DNA of 23,937 bases from Pirellulales bacterium (lineage in GTDB: Bacteria; Planctomycetota; Planctomycetia; Pirellulales; Thermoguttaceae), in the NCBI GenBank assembly GCA_030605745.1, contig JAUWHT010000130.1:1-23937 (forward strand), given 5' to 3'. The notes beneath the pieces were generated by a model. It was given only the letters and a program-made list of their open reading frames with translations. It did not search any database and was not told where the DNA came from. Both the position numbers and the translations under genes were made by a program. Position 1 is the stretch's first letter; each line of letters begins with the position of its first letter. Shown here piece after piece: positions 13,556 to 20,650 of this stretch.

Positions 13556-15982
13556 TCATTTATCAATATGGGACTTTACTTCAACCACGACTTTACTCTT
13601 TTCTCTGTAAATAACCGTCGGATAGGTATGATTAGCCTTTAGCTTTTTTGCCCCCCTCAGTTCAATAGGCAAAGCTGAGTGATATTCTTCTTCTCCATAG
13701 AGCAGCTTCTTGCCGTTAAAATTCAGTTCTTTGGAAGGCTTCAGGATAACCGCCTGTTTGCTTCCATCGTATAATGCATTTCCTATGGCCTTAAAGAAGT
13801 GGAAGAAGATACTACTTCTCCCTTCGATATCGGCAACAACGGGGTAGAAACAAGAGGCAGGGTTCTTGACTTCAGCAGTTAGCTCTGGCCACTGGTCGTC
13901 GTAGCTGTAGTCTCTGTATTGGGCCCAACGGAAGAAGTTTAGGTCACGCGCGGCATCGGGATAGAGTTTCTTGCCAAATTCGCGCACATTGGAAAAAGCA
14001 TCGAAAGACTTCGTTAGTTCCTCATACCCCTTTTGCAGCTCTGCTTTCTCGCCCAAACGGAAGTAACGGCCAAAGAAAAGGATACTGCGTCCCTTATGCG
14101 CATAATGTTTGCCCAGTTCTTGCATCAGATGCATCTGATTGTAGAATCTCTGGAAGCTTTCCTTCTCCTGTGTCACATAAGGAGCAGCTTCTTGGACAAG
14201 GCGAAAGCAGGCGTTTGCTTCTTTTAATACGGTCTCGTAAACCTGCAATGGTGTCATTTCCGCACCACCACCATTAAGGTAACTCTTCAGCGTGGTGCGC
14301 TTTCCTTCCTTCAGGTAGGGAGGAAATGGGTTATAACGGCGGCCAGGTGGTCCTCCGGTGGACATCATCCGGTAGGTTAAGCCGAGCTGGGGTTGCTTAA
14401 TCGTAGCTTCACAATAGTGCTGGGAGAAGAAGAGACAGGAGAAATCTGAACTGTTGATATAAGCATCAAGGATCTTTTCCGCCGCAGTTGTAGTTGTACC
14501 ATATTTTTGCTTTATTAGACGAATCCAGTATTCACGGTCAAGACGGCTGTAATCGAAGCTATACTTGCCTGCGCTCTTAATCCAGAGCCAGTCCTGTTTC
14601 CACTCCTCTAGGTATTCAGAGCCTCGCCTTAGGTGGATACCAAAGCCATCCACTCCTGCTTCAGCGTCGTTTTTCAGCATCTTACGCGTAAACTCTGGAT
14701 GAAACCAGGGATAAGGATGACCCGTGTCATTGCTCACCCAGGCGCCATCCCAAGTTATACAATCCATTGGTTCACCATTTACCAACACATCGGCGGCATG
14801 GCGTCTCAACGCCAGGGAGGGGAGTGGAGAAATTGTGTTCTCCTCGTTGTGCTTACGGGTAGTCCATTTGAAGTTAGGGTAGTAGTCCTGCAAGCGTTCA
14901 AAGTAATTAGGGTCAGCACCGTGACCTCGATAGATGAATGTGCAATCTTTTACGCCACTTTCGAGAATACCGTCGATTACCACATCCTTCATCCAATCCT
15001 CTTTCACCTTGCCGTTAGCCACCTTGAAGCCCGGGTCACCAGCGCACCCGCCGATACCGGCTATTTCTGGATAGGTCTGAACGAAGGAGCGAACGGCCTT
15101 ACGATTGAAATCGGCCGATTCATCACTCCAATAGGCGGTGCGTGCCTCCGGGTGCTTTTCAGTTACCGCCTTTGGCACAAAGATGTGCCAGGACATGAAA
15201 TATACGTCTATACCCCTCGTTCCGCACTCAGAAATGAACCATTGGATATAAGGTATGCGCTCGTTGATCATTCTATCTTTGGTCATCGGCTTTTCCTCAT
15301 CTACGCTCTTGAGGGCTTCAGGATATTCAGGGATGTAGCAGAGCGCCGCAAGGGGATTCTGGTGCCAGAAGAAGAAGGCGTTGTACTTGCACTCGGCCAG
15401 ATAGTCTAACAGCTCAATCATAAAAGGTTTGTCATAGAATGCCCTTGCTGAATAGATACTCCGACGACGATTGGAACAAACGTCATCCCTGCCGGTCTTG
15501 GTATTGGGGGAGAAATACGTCCCGGTCTTGATATGGGTGGGGAAATGCATCATGAATGCCCGTAGTTTGTAATCCGGTTCCTTCACCCGCTTTTCCGGAA
15601 TTCCCGAGAGTCCATAGAGCTTGACTGTCTCGGCTAAATCCATTAATCCGTGCAACACTCCTCTAGCATCAAAACCGATGACTTTGATTTCGTTACCTTT
15701 CGAAATAATCGCGAAACTCTCAGGCTTGCTTAATCGGGCCTTGTCGGGTAATTCGGAACAGATCTGGAGACACAACGCCTTCCCTTTCTTAGCCTCAGCG
15801 GGGTCAAATTTTGTTTTCAAACTGTGATTTTTATCCTTCAATACCTGCTGTAGGTGTCCAATGCCATAAAGCACCCGATTATCCTTTAGGTCAGAGACAA
15901 GGTAAAAGGTCTCCGCAGATAAGGATGCCGAAAAAATCAACCTTATTAGCACCACAGAAATCAGTAAGATTACTTTTTGCAT
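13556..15982 (-). CDS. Secreted glycoside hydrolase-like protein (alpha-glucuronidase/hexosaminidase-type N-domain)
   Basis: 808 residues from ATG 15982, which has a strong GGAGGG 6 nt upstream; the upstream open frame is leader. Signal peptide MQKVILLISVVLIRLIFS..., predicted cut after SLSA. Residues about 25-130 resemble the GH20b/alpha-glucuronidase N-terminal fold (SKGNEIKVIGFDARGVLHGLMDL). A TIM-barrel-like part follows, with KYNAFFFWHQNP, GIDVYFMSWHIF, GVDGFGIHLRRG and many aromatic residues. A helical C-terminal part contains KEANACFRLVQEAAPYV. Catalytic acids cannot be assigned with confidence. GC content is clearly lower than that of aroB and dprA, suggesting lateral gain. Promoter at 16115-16144. 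GH67/GH115-like and DUF4838-like families are alternatives. Confidence 0.7.
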   Translation of the reverse strand: MQKVILLISVVLIRLIFSASLSAETFYLVSDLKDNRVLYGIGHLQQVLKDKNHSLKTKFDPAEAKKGKALCLQICSELPDKARLSKPESFAIISKGNEIKVIGFDARGVLHGLMDLAETVKLYGLSGIPEKRVKEPDYKLRAFMMHFPTHIKTGTYFSPNTKTGRDDVCSNRRRSIYSARAFYDKPFMIELLDYLAECKYNAFFFWHQNPLAALCYIPEYPEALKSVDEEKPMTKDRMINERIPYIQWFISECGTRGIDVYFMSWHIFVPKAVTEKHPEARTAYWSDESADFNRKAVRSFVQTYPEIAGIGGCAGDPGFKVANGKVKEDWMKDVVIDGILESGVKDCTFIYRGHGADPNYFERLQDYYPNFKWTTRKHNEENTISPLPSLALRRHAADVLVNGEPMDCITWDGAWVSNDTGHPYPWFHPEFTRKMLKNDAEAGVDGFGIHLRRGSEYLEEWKQDWLWIKSAGKYSFDYSRLDREYWIRLIKQKYGTTTTAAEKILDAYINSSDFSCLFFSQHYCEATIKQPQLGLTYRMMSTGGPPGRRYNPFPPYLKEGKRTTLKSYLNGGGAEMTPLQVYETVLKEANACFRLVQEAAPYVTQEKESFQRFYNQMHLMQELGKHYAHKGRSILFFGRYFRLGEKAELQKGYEELTKSFDAFSNVREFGKKLYPDAARDLNFFRWAQYRDYSYDDQWPELTAEVKNPASCFYPVVADIEGRSSIFFHFFKAIGNALYDGSKQAVILKPSKELNFNGKKLLYGEEEYHSALPIELRGAKKLKANHTYPTVIYREKSKVVVEVKSHIDK

Positions 15983-16098
15983 GGTTTTCCCTCCTCGTAC
16001 TGGGATTTCGGCTCTTCCGTTTTTAAGTGCGAACTCCGCACTTTTCGAGGGGTTGAGCCTTTTAGATTCAGAGGCCTCGATCCTCAACAACAAATGCT

Positions 16099-16110
16099 TG
16101 CTAGCACAAC
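16099..16110 (-). promoter_or_regulatory. Putative operator near the transcription start of the GH-like gene
   Basis: TGCTAGCACAAC contains the perfect 8-bp palindrome TGCTAGCA and lies 4 bp downstream of the -10 box. The identical 12-mer lies 2 bp downstream of the -10 box at 23881-23886. Confidence 0.5.
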
Positions 16111-16114
16111 CTTG

Positions 16115-16144
16115 AGAATACCATAGCCGGTGCAACCTTGTCAA
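16115..16144 (-). promoter_or_regulatory. Promoter of the GH-like gene
   Basis: Minus strand TTGACA (16139-16144), 18-bp spacer, TATTCT (16115-16120). The transcript would have a leader of about 125 nt. Confidence 0.65.
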
Positions 16145-16507
16145 ACGCCAGAATCGAAAATTCCGTTCGTCCTGTGCCACTTATGGGGGGGGGCGTAAAG
16201 CATTACAGCGTAAGACTTTACGGCAAAATTTGCCCGGCGAAAATTTTTTTTCGGCCGGACCGAAAAAGACCCGAAAAGTGTGGTAACTGCTACAGCAAGT
16301 GTGGTATTCCACATTCCTGTCAGACAAACTTGCTCGCCTCCTTTGCTCCCCCAAAGTGCCTTTTGGGGGAAAGAAAACCTAACCATTCAGGAATTCCGCG
16401 TTGCGTTTAGCGCGCTGATGATGTTATCTTGCCCACCGATAGCGGTTTCGCACGGGGCGGACCGCCGCAGGAAATGTTCAGGTTGCTAGAAACAAAGGAG
16501 GCCACGG

Positions 16508-16600
16508 ATGGCTGAAACCGAGGTCAAAGTCAAAGTGAAGTTGGACTTGCCGGCAGGCGTGGAACTGTTGGGCTACGAGCGTTGTCGACGTTGCTTTTGA
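16508..16600 (+). pseudogene. Truncated ORF start, possibly of a transposase
   Basis: A 30-codon ORF with an excellent Shine-Dalgarno reads MAETEVKVKVKLDLPAGVEL and then LGYERC before going out of frame. The first 26 residues look like a genuine protein start and remind me of planctomycete ISL3-like transposases, but I cannot confirm this. It is fused at about 16580 to the trkH remnant, so it marks a deletion junction. Confidence 0.4.
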
Positions 16601-16698
16601 CAATACCGTGGGCCCAGGTGCCGCTGATGCTGCTTGGCCGGCTGGAGGTGTTCGTGCTGCTGGTGCTGTTCGTACCACGTTTCTGGCGGGGACAGTAG
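16582..16698 (+). pseudogene. trkH: 3' remnant of a trkH potassium-uptake gene
   Basis: The frame ending at TAG 16696-16698 encodes LMLLGRLEVFVLLVLFVPRF then WRGQ, which matches the conserved last transmembrane segment of TrkH/KtrB (GRLE...LVL..P.FWR). About 38 codons remain. The rest of the gene, normally about 480 codons, has been lost; homology ends near 16582, where another ORF start is joined. Confidence 0.75.
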
Positions 16699-16710
16699 CC
16701 TCTTGCGGTA

Positions 16711-16796
16711 CATAAAGCCGCGGCTGTTGGTCGCGCCCGGAAAAAACGCGACCGGCGGTTCGCCGTTATGGCGCGACCACCGGTCGCGGCTTTATG
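16711..16796. repeat. Paired copy of the AAAGCCGCGACC palindromic element
   Basis: The 27-nt arms 16711-16737 and 16770-16796 are reverse complements with about 4 mismatches; each is itself close to the element found at 9571 and 18252. The right arm covers what would be the N-terminal extension of dprA. Confidence 0.75.
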
Positions 16797-16833
16797 CCTT
16801 TTCGCCGCTGGTATCGCTGATATACTGTTTTAC

Positions 16834-17979
16834 ATGTGCGAATCCAACCATGAGTCGGACCATACTGCCGAGCCAACGCACGAGGAGCTGGTCGATACGT
16901 TGCGGCTGTCGTTGATTGCCGGGGTGGGGCCGCGGATTCGGCAGGCGCTTTTGGAGCGGTTCGGATCGCCCCGGGCAGTGCTGGCCGCCGCGCCCGGCGA
17001 GTTGTGCGAGGTGCAAGGCGTGGGACCGAAGTTGGTGCGAAAGATCGTGGCCGCCGGCAAAGAAATCGACGTCGAGCAGGAAATCGCGCTCTGCCGGGAA
17101 CACGGCGTGGACATCCTCACCCAGTCGCACGATCACTACCCGCGCATGCTCCGCGAAATCCACGACCCGCCTGGTGTGCTGTTCATCAAGGGAGATCTGA
17201 ATCCCGACGATGCGCTGGCGATCGGCATAGTAGGCACCCGCCACGCCAGCCAGTACGGGCTGCGGCAGGCCGAACGACTCTCCGGCGGCCTGGCCCGGGC
17301 GGGGCTGACCATCGTCAGCGGCCTGGCCCGGGGGATCGACGCGGCCGCCCATCGCGGGGCGCTTGCCGCCGGCGGGCGGACCCTGGCCGTGTTGGCCGGC
17401 GGCGTGTTGAACATCTACCCACCCGAACACGACAGGCTGGCCCAACAGGTGATTGCCGACGGCGCGCTGCTGAGCGAGTCGCCGTCCCGGGCCGAGCCTC
17501 TCGGCGGCATGTTTCCCCAACGAAACCGGCTCATTAGCGGTCTGTCGCTAGGCGTGATTATCGTGGAGGCTCCCGAGCGGAGCGGCGCGCTGATCACCGC
17601 GCGACATGCCATGGAGCAAGGCCGTGAAGTGTTCGCCGTGCCGGGGCACGTCGACGGCCGGACCGCACGCGGCTGTCACCAACTGATCCGCGACGGCGCC
17701 AAGCTGGTCGAGAGCGCCGACGACGTGCTGGAGGAACTCGGCCCGCTGGTCGAGGCCGCACCCCGAGACAATGGTCAGATCATCCACCATCCGGCCGAGT
17801 TGATGCTCAACGACTTGGAGCAGAAGGTGCTCGCGGCGATCGACACCGATTCGACCTCAATCGACCGGATCGTCGCCCAAAGCGGCCTGCCGGTGCAGCG
17901 GGTGCTCTCGACCCTCAGCGTGCTGGAGATGCGCCGGCTGGTCCGCCGGCTAAGCGGCACGACGGTGGTGCGGGTGTGA
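16834..17979 (+). CDS. dprA: DNA-processing protein DprA
   Basis: 381 residues from ATG 16834; the frame upstream is palindrome sequence and is discarded. DprA protects incoming single-stranded DNA and loads RecA during transformation. An N-terminal helix-hairpin-helix/SAM-like part (GVGPRIRQALLERFGSP, QGVGPKLVRKI, 30-71) precedes the extended Rossmann fold (about 110-300) with IGIVGTRHASQYG (130-142), SGLARGIDAAAH (162-173), LAGGVLNIYP and MFPQRNRLISGLS. A C-terminal winged-helix DML1-like domain (about 320-381) ends the protein. TATACT (16821-16826) lies only 8 bp before the start, hinting at a very short leader, but the -35 is poor. It converges with the M48 gene. Confidence 0.96.
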   Translation: MCESNHESDHTAEPTHEELVDTLRLSLIAGVGPRIRQALLERFGSPRAVLAAAPGELCEVQGVGPKLVRKIVAAGKEIDVEQEIALCREHGVDILTQSHDHYPRMLREIHDPPGVLFIKGDLNPDDALAIGIVGTRHASQYGLRQAERLSGGLARAGLTIVSGLARGIDAAAHRGALAAGGRTLAVLAGGVLNIYPPEHDRLAQQVIADGALLSESPSRAEPLGGMFPQRNRLISGLSLGVIIVEAPERSGALITARHAMEQGREVFAVPGHVDGRTARGCHQLIRDGAKLVESADDVLEELGPLVEAAPRDNGQIIHHPAELMLNDLEQKVLAAIDTDSTSIDRIVAQSGLPVQRVLSTLSVLEMRRLVRRLSGTTVVRV

Positions 17980-17983
17980 CCCA

Positions 17984-18011
17984 AATTCGGAATTCGGAAC
18001 TCGGAATTGGG
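17984..18011. repeat. 7-bp tandem repeat after dprA
   Basis: Four heptamer units (AATTCGG, AATTCGG, AACTCGG, AATTGGG) in register, beginning 5 bp after the dprA stop. Confidence 0.7.
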
Positions 18012-18028
18012 ATTCCTACTTCGGCGTG

Positions 18029-18099
18029 TAGCGGCGGGGCTTGCCCCGTGCTGCTCTGTCGGCCGAGCGCCGGGCAAGCCCGGCCGCTAAACGGTTTTT
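18029..18099 (+). terminator. Inverted repeat with T-run, candidate dprA terminator
   Basis: Arms 18029-18047 and 18071-18089 (TAGCGGCGGGGCTTGCCCC and its near complement, 2 mismatches) are followed 5 nt later by TTTTT (18095-18099). The loop of 23 nt is longer than in most intrinsic terminators; it may be a dispersed element doing this job. Confidence 0.5.
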
Positions 18100-18251
18100 C
18101 TGACGTCCGGTCACCGCCGGTTTGGACGGTTTGGGCGAGCGGGTGATGGTGATCAAGAAAAGCAGGTTTTGCGGGAACTGCGGCGGGATCCACATACAGA
18201 AAGCCTAGGTCCACAGGGTGTCAACTAGCTGTCACCCCGGGCAAAAGTTAT

Positions 18252-18286
18252 CTGTAAAGCCGCGACCAGCGGTCGCGGCTTTACAG
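18252..18286. repeat. Perfect copy of the AAAGCCGCGACC palindromic element
   Basis: CTGTAAAGCCGCGACC, a 3-nt loop (AGC) and the exact complement (16-bp arms). Same family as 9571-9592 and 16711-16796. Confidence 0.85.
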
Positions 18287-18303
18287 AAGAAAGGCTGGAT
18301 TTC

Positions 18304-18350
18304 GCCTACTGCCTACCGCTTACCCCTTACCGCCTACCGCTTACCGCCTT
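18304..18350. repeat. 7-bp tandem repeat at the end of the M48 gene
   Basis: Seven units of GCCTACC/GCTTACC type in register. They encode the last residues (AVSGRR) and the stop codon (18327-18329, minus strand) of the protease. Confidence 0.8.
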
Positions 18351-19481
18351 CAGCCGCTTGGCGATGGGCGGATGGCTGTGGAAGAGCAACACGTCGAGCC
18401 AGTGCGGGTTAGGGTCGTCCTTGTTTAGCTTGGCCAGCTTGCGAAAGGCCGACGTGTAAGCGGCCTTCAGGCCGGTACGCTGCAGCGCGTACCGGTCCGA
18501 CTGCCGTTCGTAGCGGCGGGTGACGACGTTTTGCAGCGGTTCCAGCAGCATCGCGAAAACCGTCAAAATCAGCATCACCAGCGGCAGCGTGCTTACCGGC
18601 AGCCGGGCGTAGTCGATGTTGCCGTGGAAACCGACCACCCAGCCGGTCAACAGCCGGTCGCAGATCCAGAAGCCGGCAGCGCTGTAAACAATGCCCGCGG
18701 CGATCAACCGGTGGATGTGATGAAAGACGTGGTGGCCGATCTCGTGGGCGAAGATGACTTCGATCTCGTCGGGCGAGAAGCTGTCCAACAGCGTATCGCC
18801 CAGCAGCACCCGGCGGGTTCGCCCCAGCCCGGCCAGCATCGCATTGGCCTTGACCGTCTCGTCGCTAAGCCGGATGCGATAGACGCCTTCGATCGACAGC
18901 CCGGTCCCTTTGGCCAGCCGGGCAATCCGCTGGGAGAGTTCCGGGGCGTCGAGTTTTTCGATCTTGTAGAACAACGGCAGAATCAATACCGGCGCGAGCT
19001 GACCCAGCACGACACTGACCACGAAAAACGCGCCTGCGGCAACCAGCCACCAGTACGGCCCGGTGGTCCAGATCAGCCAGTACAGGCCCAGCACCATCAC
19101 CAGGCCCAGCGCCACGGCCAGCACGTTGCGCTTGGTGTACCGCCACAACCAACGGCCAAACGTCTGGGTGCTCAGTCCGAAGCGGTGCTCCAACACGTGT
19201 CCCGAGTAATATGAGAGTAGGAACGATACGCAGATGTGCACTGTGGTGACAATCAGAAACAGCGCCGCCAGCCGCAGCGACCAGCAGCTTTCCAGCACCG
19301 GCCAGGTTGTCAGCCAGCAGTCGATCGGCCGAGCCAGCAGCAGGGCCATCACGGCCAGGTAGGCCACGTCCAGCCCCTTGTCGGCCAGCGTACAGCCCAG
19401 GTCGAGCCGGCCGTAGCGCTTCGCCTCGGCCAACTCTTCGTCGGTCATTCCGATCGCATCGGGTTGTTGCAGTTTGTCCAT
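18327..19481 (-). CDS. M48 family membrane metalloprotease (Ste24/CAAX prenyl protease 1-like)
   Basis: 384 residues from ATG 19481; the open frame upstream is palindrome sequence. Several membrane segments occur at about 37-52, 68-92, 118-138, 143-170 and 255-330. The zinc motif is HEIGH (246-250) in IFAHEIGHHVFHH, and the third ligand is likely the Glu in RRYERQSDRYA further on. The layout, with the zinc motif between membrane helices, is that of Ste24-type proteases; in bacteria such enzymes cut membrane or lipidated proteins, but the substrate is unknown. The C-terminal six residues and stop come from a heptamer repeat. It follows the retropepsin-like gene by about 100 bp occupied by an inverted repeat. 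Confidence 0.92.
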   Translation of the reverse strand: MDKLQQPDAIGMTDEELAEAKRYGRLDLGCTLADKGLDVAYLAVMALLLARPIDCWLTTWPVLESCWSLRLAALFLIVTTVHICVSFLLSYYSGHVLEHRFGLSTQTFGRWLWRYTKRNVLAVALGLVMVLGLYWLIWTTGPYWWLVAAGAFFVVSVVLGQLAPVLILPLFYKIEKLDAPELSQRIARLAKGTGLSIEGVYRIRLSDETVKANAMLAGLGRTRRVLLGDTLLDSFSPDEIEVIFAHEIGHHVFHHIHRLIAAGIVYSAAGFWICDRLLTGWVVGFHGNIDYARLPVSTLPLVMLILTVFAMLLEPLQNVVTRRYERQSDRYALQRTGLKAAYTSAFRKLAKLNKDDPNPHWLDVLLFHSHPPIAKRLKAVSGRR

Positions 19482-19520
19482 ATCAGGGCTCGCGTCAAAA
19501 TAACTTGTACAATTTCCAGC

Positions 19521-19600
19521 GGGTGTGGCACGCCCTGAGCGCCGCGAAGGGCGTGGATTGCCGAATCCCCACGCCCTTCGTTCCTCAGGGCGTGCCACCC
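19521..19600. repeat. Long inverted repeat between the M48 and retropepsin-like genes
   Basis: Arms 19521-19556 and 19569-19600 pair with few mismatches around a 12-nt loop (core GGCACGCCCTGA and CCACGCCCTTCG). The stop codon and last residues (GGTP) of the retropepsin-like protein lie in the right arm. Confidence 0.8.
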
Positions 19601-20640
19601 AATTTGATCTTCGACATGATCAGCTTGGAGCCGGCTGTGTCGATCTTATAGGTGAAGTGCTTGAAGAAACTCAACCCCAACAGCGGCGCGGCGCCGGGTA
19701 GGTGTTCCGGCATCACCGCGCAGTCGACGTTCTTGGCGATGAACTTGCCCACCCGTACCGAGTCGGCCAACTTCCGCCTGCCATCGACCACGCTGCCGTC
19801 GGCCAGGCGGAGTTGCACCGCCGGATCGTCCTCGGTGGGAGTCATGCCCACCGCCGTTGCCGTCTTCCAGGGCATGGTGATGATCGCTGCCCCGGTGTCG
19901 ATGGCCATCTCCTGGGTGTGTTTGCCGTTGAACGTCACCGGCACGTACCACAGTCCGCCGCTGCCTTTGCTGAGTTGGATTTCCTCGGACAGCACCGTGT
20001 CTTCCATCTTTTTCAGCCGCCTGCCCAGGCTGAGGAAACCGGGCCCGGGTCCCAGCCTGTACGTCTTGCCGACCGCCTTGCTGTAATGCTCCACTGCCAG
20101 CTTGACCTTGGGTATAGTGGTCAGATCCTCGTATTTCTCCTTTACGTTGTTGTACATCTTCCGCGTTTCCAACAGGTATTCGATGTACTTTTCGGAGGCT
20201 TCGTTCAGCGCCACCCGGACGTTCTTCAGCGACTTTTCCGCCTCACCCGACTGCTGCATCAGCATGATCCGATCGACCAGTTCGTTCATCATGCTGACGA
20301 TCCGGTTGTGTACCTTGGCCGATGGGGCCCTGGCGAGTTGCATCCGCAGCTCGCGGCGTTTTTGAAGGTATGCAATGATCAACTTCTGCTTATCGTCGAC
20401 TGTCTTTTGCCATACGCTGACCTCGCGCTGGGCGCTGGTAATCTTCTTCTTTAGTTTCCTGGCGGCGCGCACCTGCTTGCCGAGTTTGGCCTCTTCTGGC
20501 AGCGAGAAATGGCTGCTCAGACGCCGAAGCCCCATATCGTTGAGATATTTCTCCGCATCTTTTTCGTCGGCCGAAACGGCGGTGCACCATAACAACAGCG
20601 AGATGAATCCAATCAACAACCAACAACACCGACAGCACAT
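19585..20640 (-). CDS. Secreted retropepsin-like aspartic protease with coiled-coil N-part
   Basis: 351 residues from ATG 20640 with an AGGAA site. A signal peptide (residues 1-24, cut near AVSA-DE) is followed by a charged helical coiled-coil part (about 45-190; RKLKKKITSAQREVSVWQKT). A pepsin-like half-domain then runs to the end: MAIDTGAAIITMPWKTA (245-261) holds the catalytic Asp248-Thr-Gly, and LLGLSFFKHFTYKID is the second conserved block of the clan AA/TIGR02281-type family. Such proteins act as dimers; the coiled coil may supply the dimer or bind a partner. It starts 10 bp after the lysA stop, so they are co-transcribed. Function unknown; perhaps envelope protein processing with the M48 protease downstream. 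Confidence 0.82.
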   Translation of the reverse strand: MCCRCCWLLIGFISLLLWCTAVSADEKDAEKYLNDMGLRRLSSHFSLPEEAKLGKQVRAARKLKKKITSAQREVSVWQKTVDDKQKLIIAYLQKRRELRMQLARAPSAKVHNRIVSMMNELVDRIMLMQQSGEAEKSLKNVRVALNEASEKYIEYLLETRKMYNNVKEKYEDLTTIPKVKLAVEHYSKAVGKTYRLGPGPGFLSLGRRLKKMEDTVLSEEIQLSKGSGGLWYVPVTFNGKHTQEMAIDTGAAIITMPWKTATAVGMTPTEDDPAVQLRLADGSVVDGRRKLADSVRVGKFIAKNVDCAVMPEHLPGAAPLLGLSFFKHFTYKIDTAGSKLIMSKIKLGGTP

Positions 20641-20650
20641 GGTATGGTTC

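Larger units (their letters stand above)
15983..16507. other. Intergenic region between the GH-like gene and the trkH remnant
   Basis: The right-hand flank of the GH-like gene. It contains the structured leader (15983-16108), the promoter (16115-16144), a palindrome TGTGG-TATT-CCACA (about 16301-16314), a 9-bp perfect hairpin TCCCCCAAA/TTTGGGGGA (16347-16355, 16362-16370) and a perfect Shine-Dalgarno (AAAGGAGG, about 16494-16501) in front of a 30-codon ORF. No complete gene. Confidence 0.5.
17980..18326. other. Convergent intergenic region, no gene
   Basis: 347 bp made largely of repeats: a heptamer array (17984-18011), a terminator-like inverted repeat (18029-18099), a perfect palindrome (18252-18286) and the start of a second heptamer array (18304-18350). 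The stretch 18108-18208 has an open frame with CGNCGG, but no start and no recognisable family. Confidence 0.6.

Noticed and set aside
16141..16386. 81-codon minus-strand ORF
   Set aside because: No recognisable domain, no ribosome site, and it overlaps promoter and hairpin sequences.
16768..16833. N-terminal extension of dprA
   Set aside because: The codons come from the right arm of a palindromic element; the ATG at 16834 gives a normal-length protein.
18108..18208. Short plus-strand frame with a Cys-X2-Cys motif
   Set aside because: No start codon with a ribosome site and no family recognised; could be a gene remnant, but it cannot be supported.
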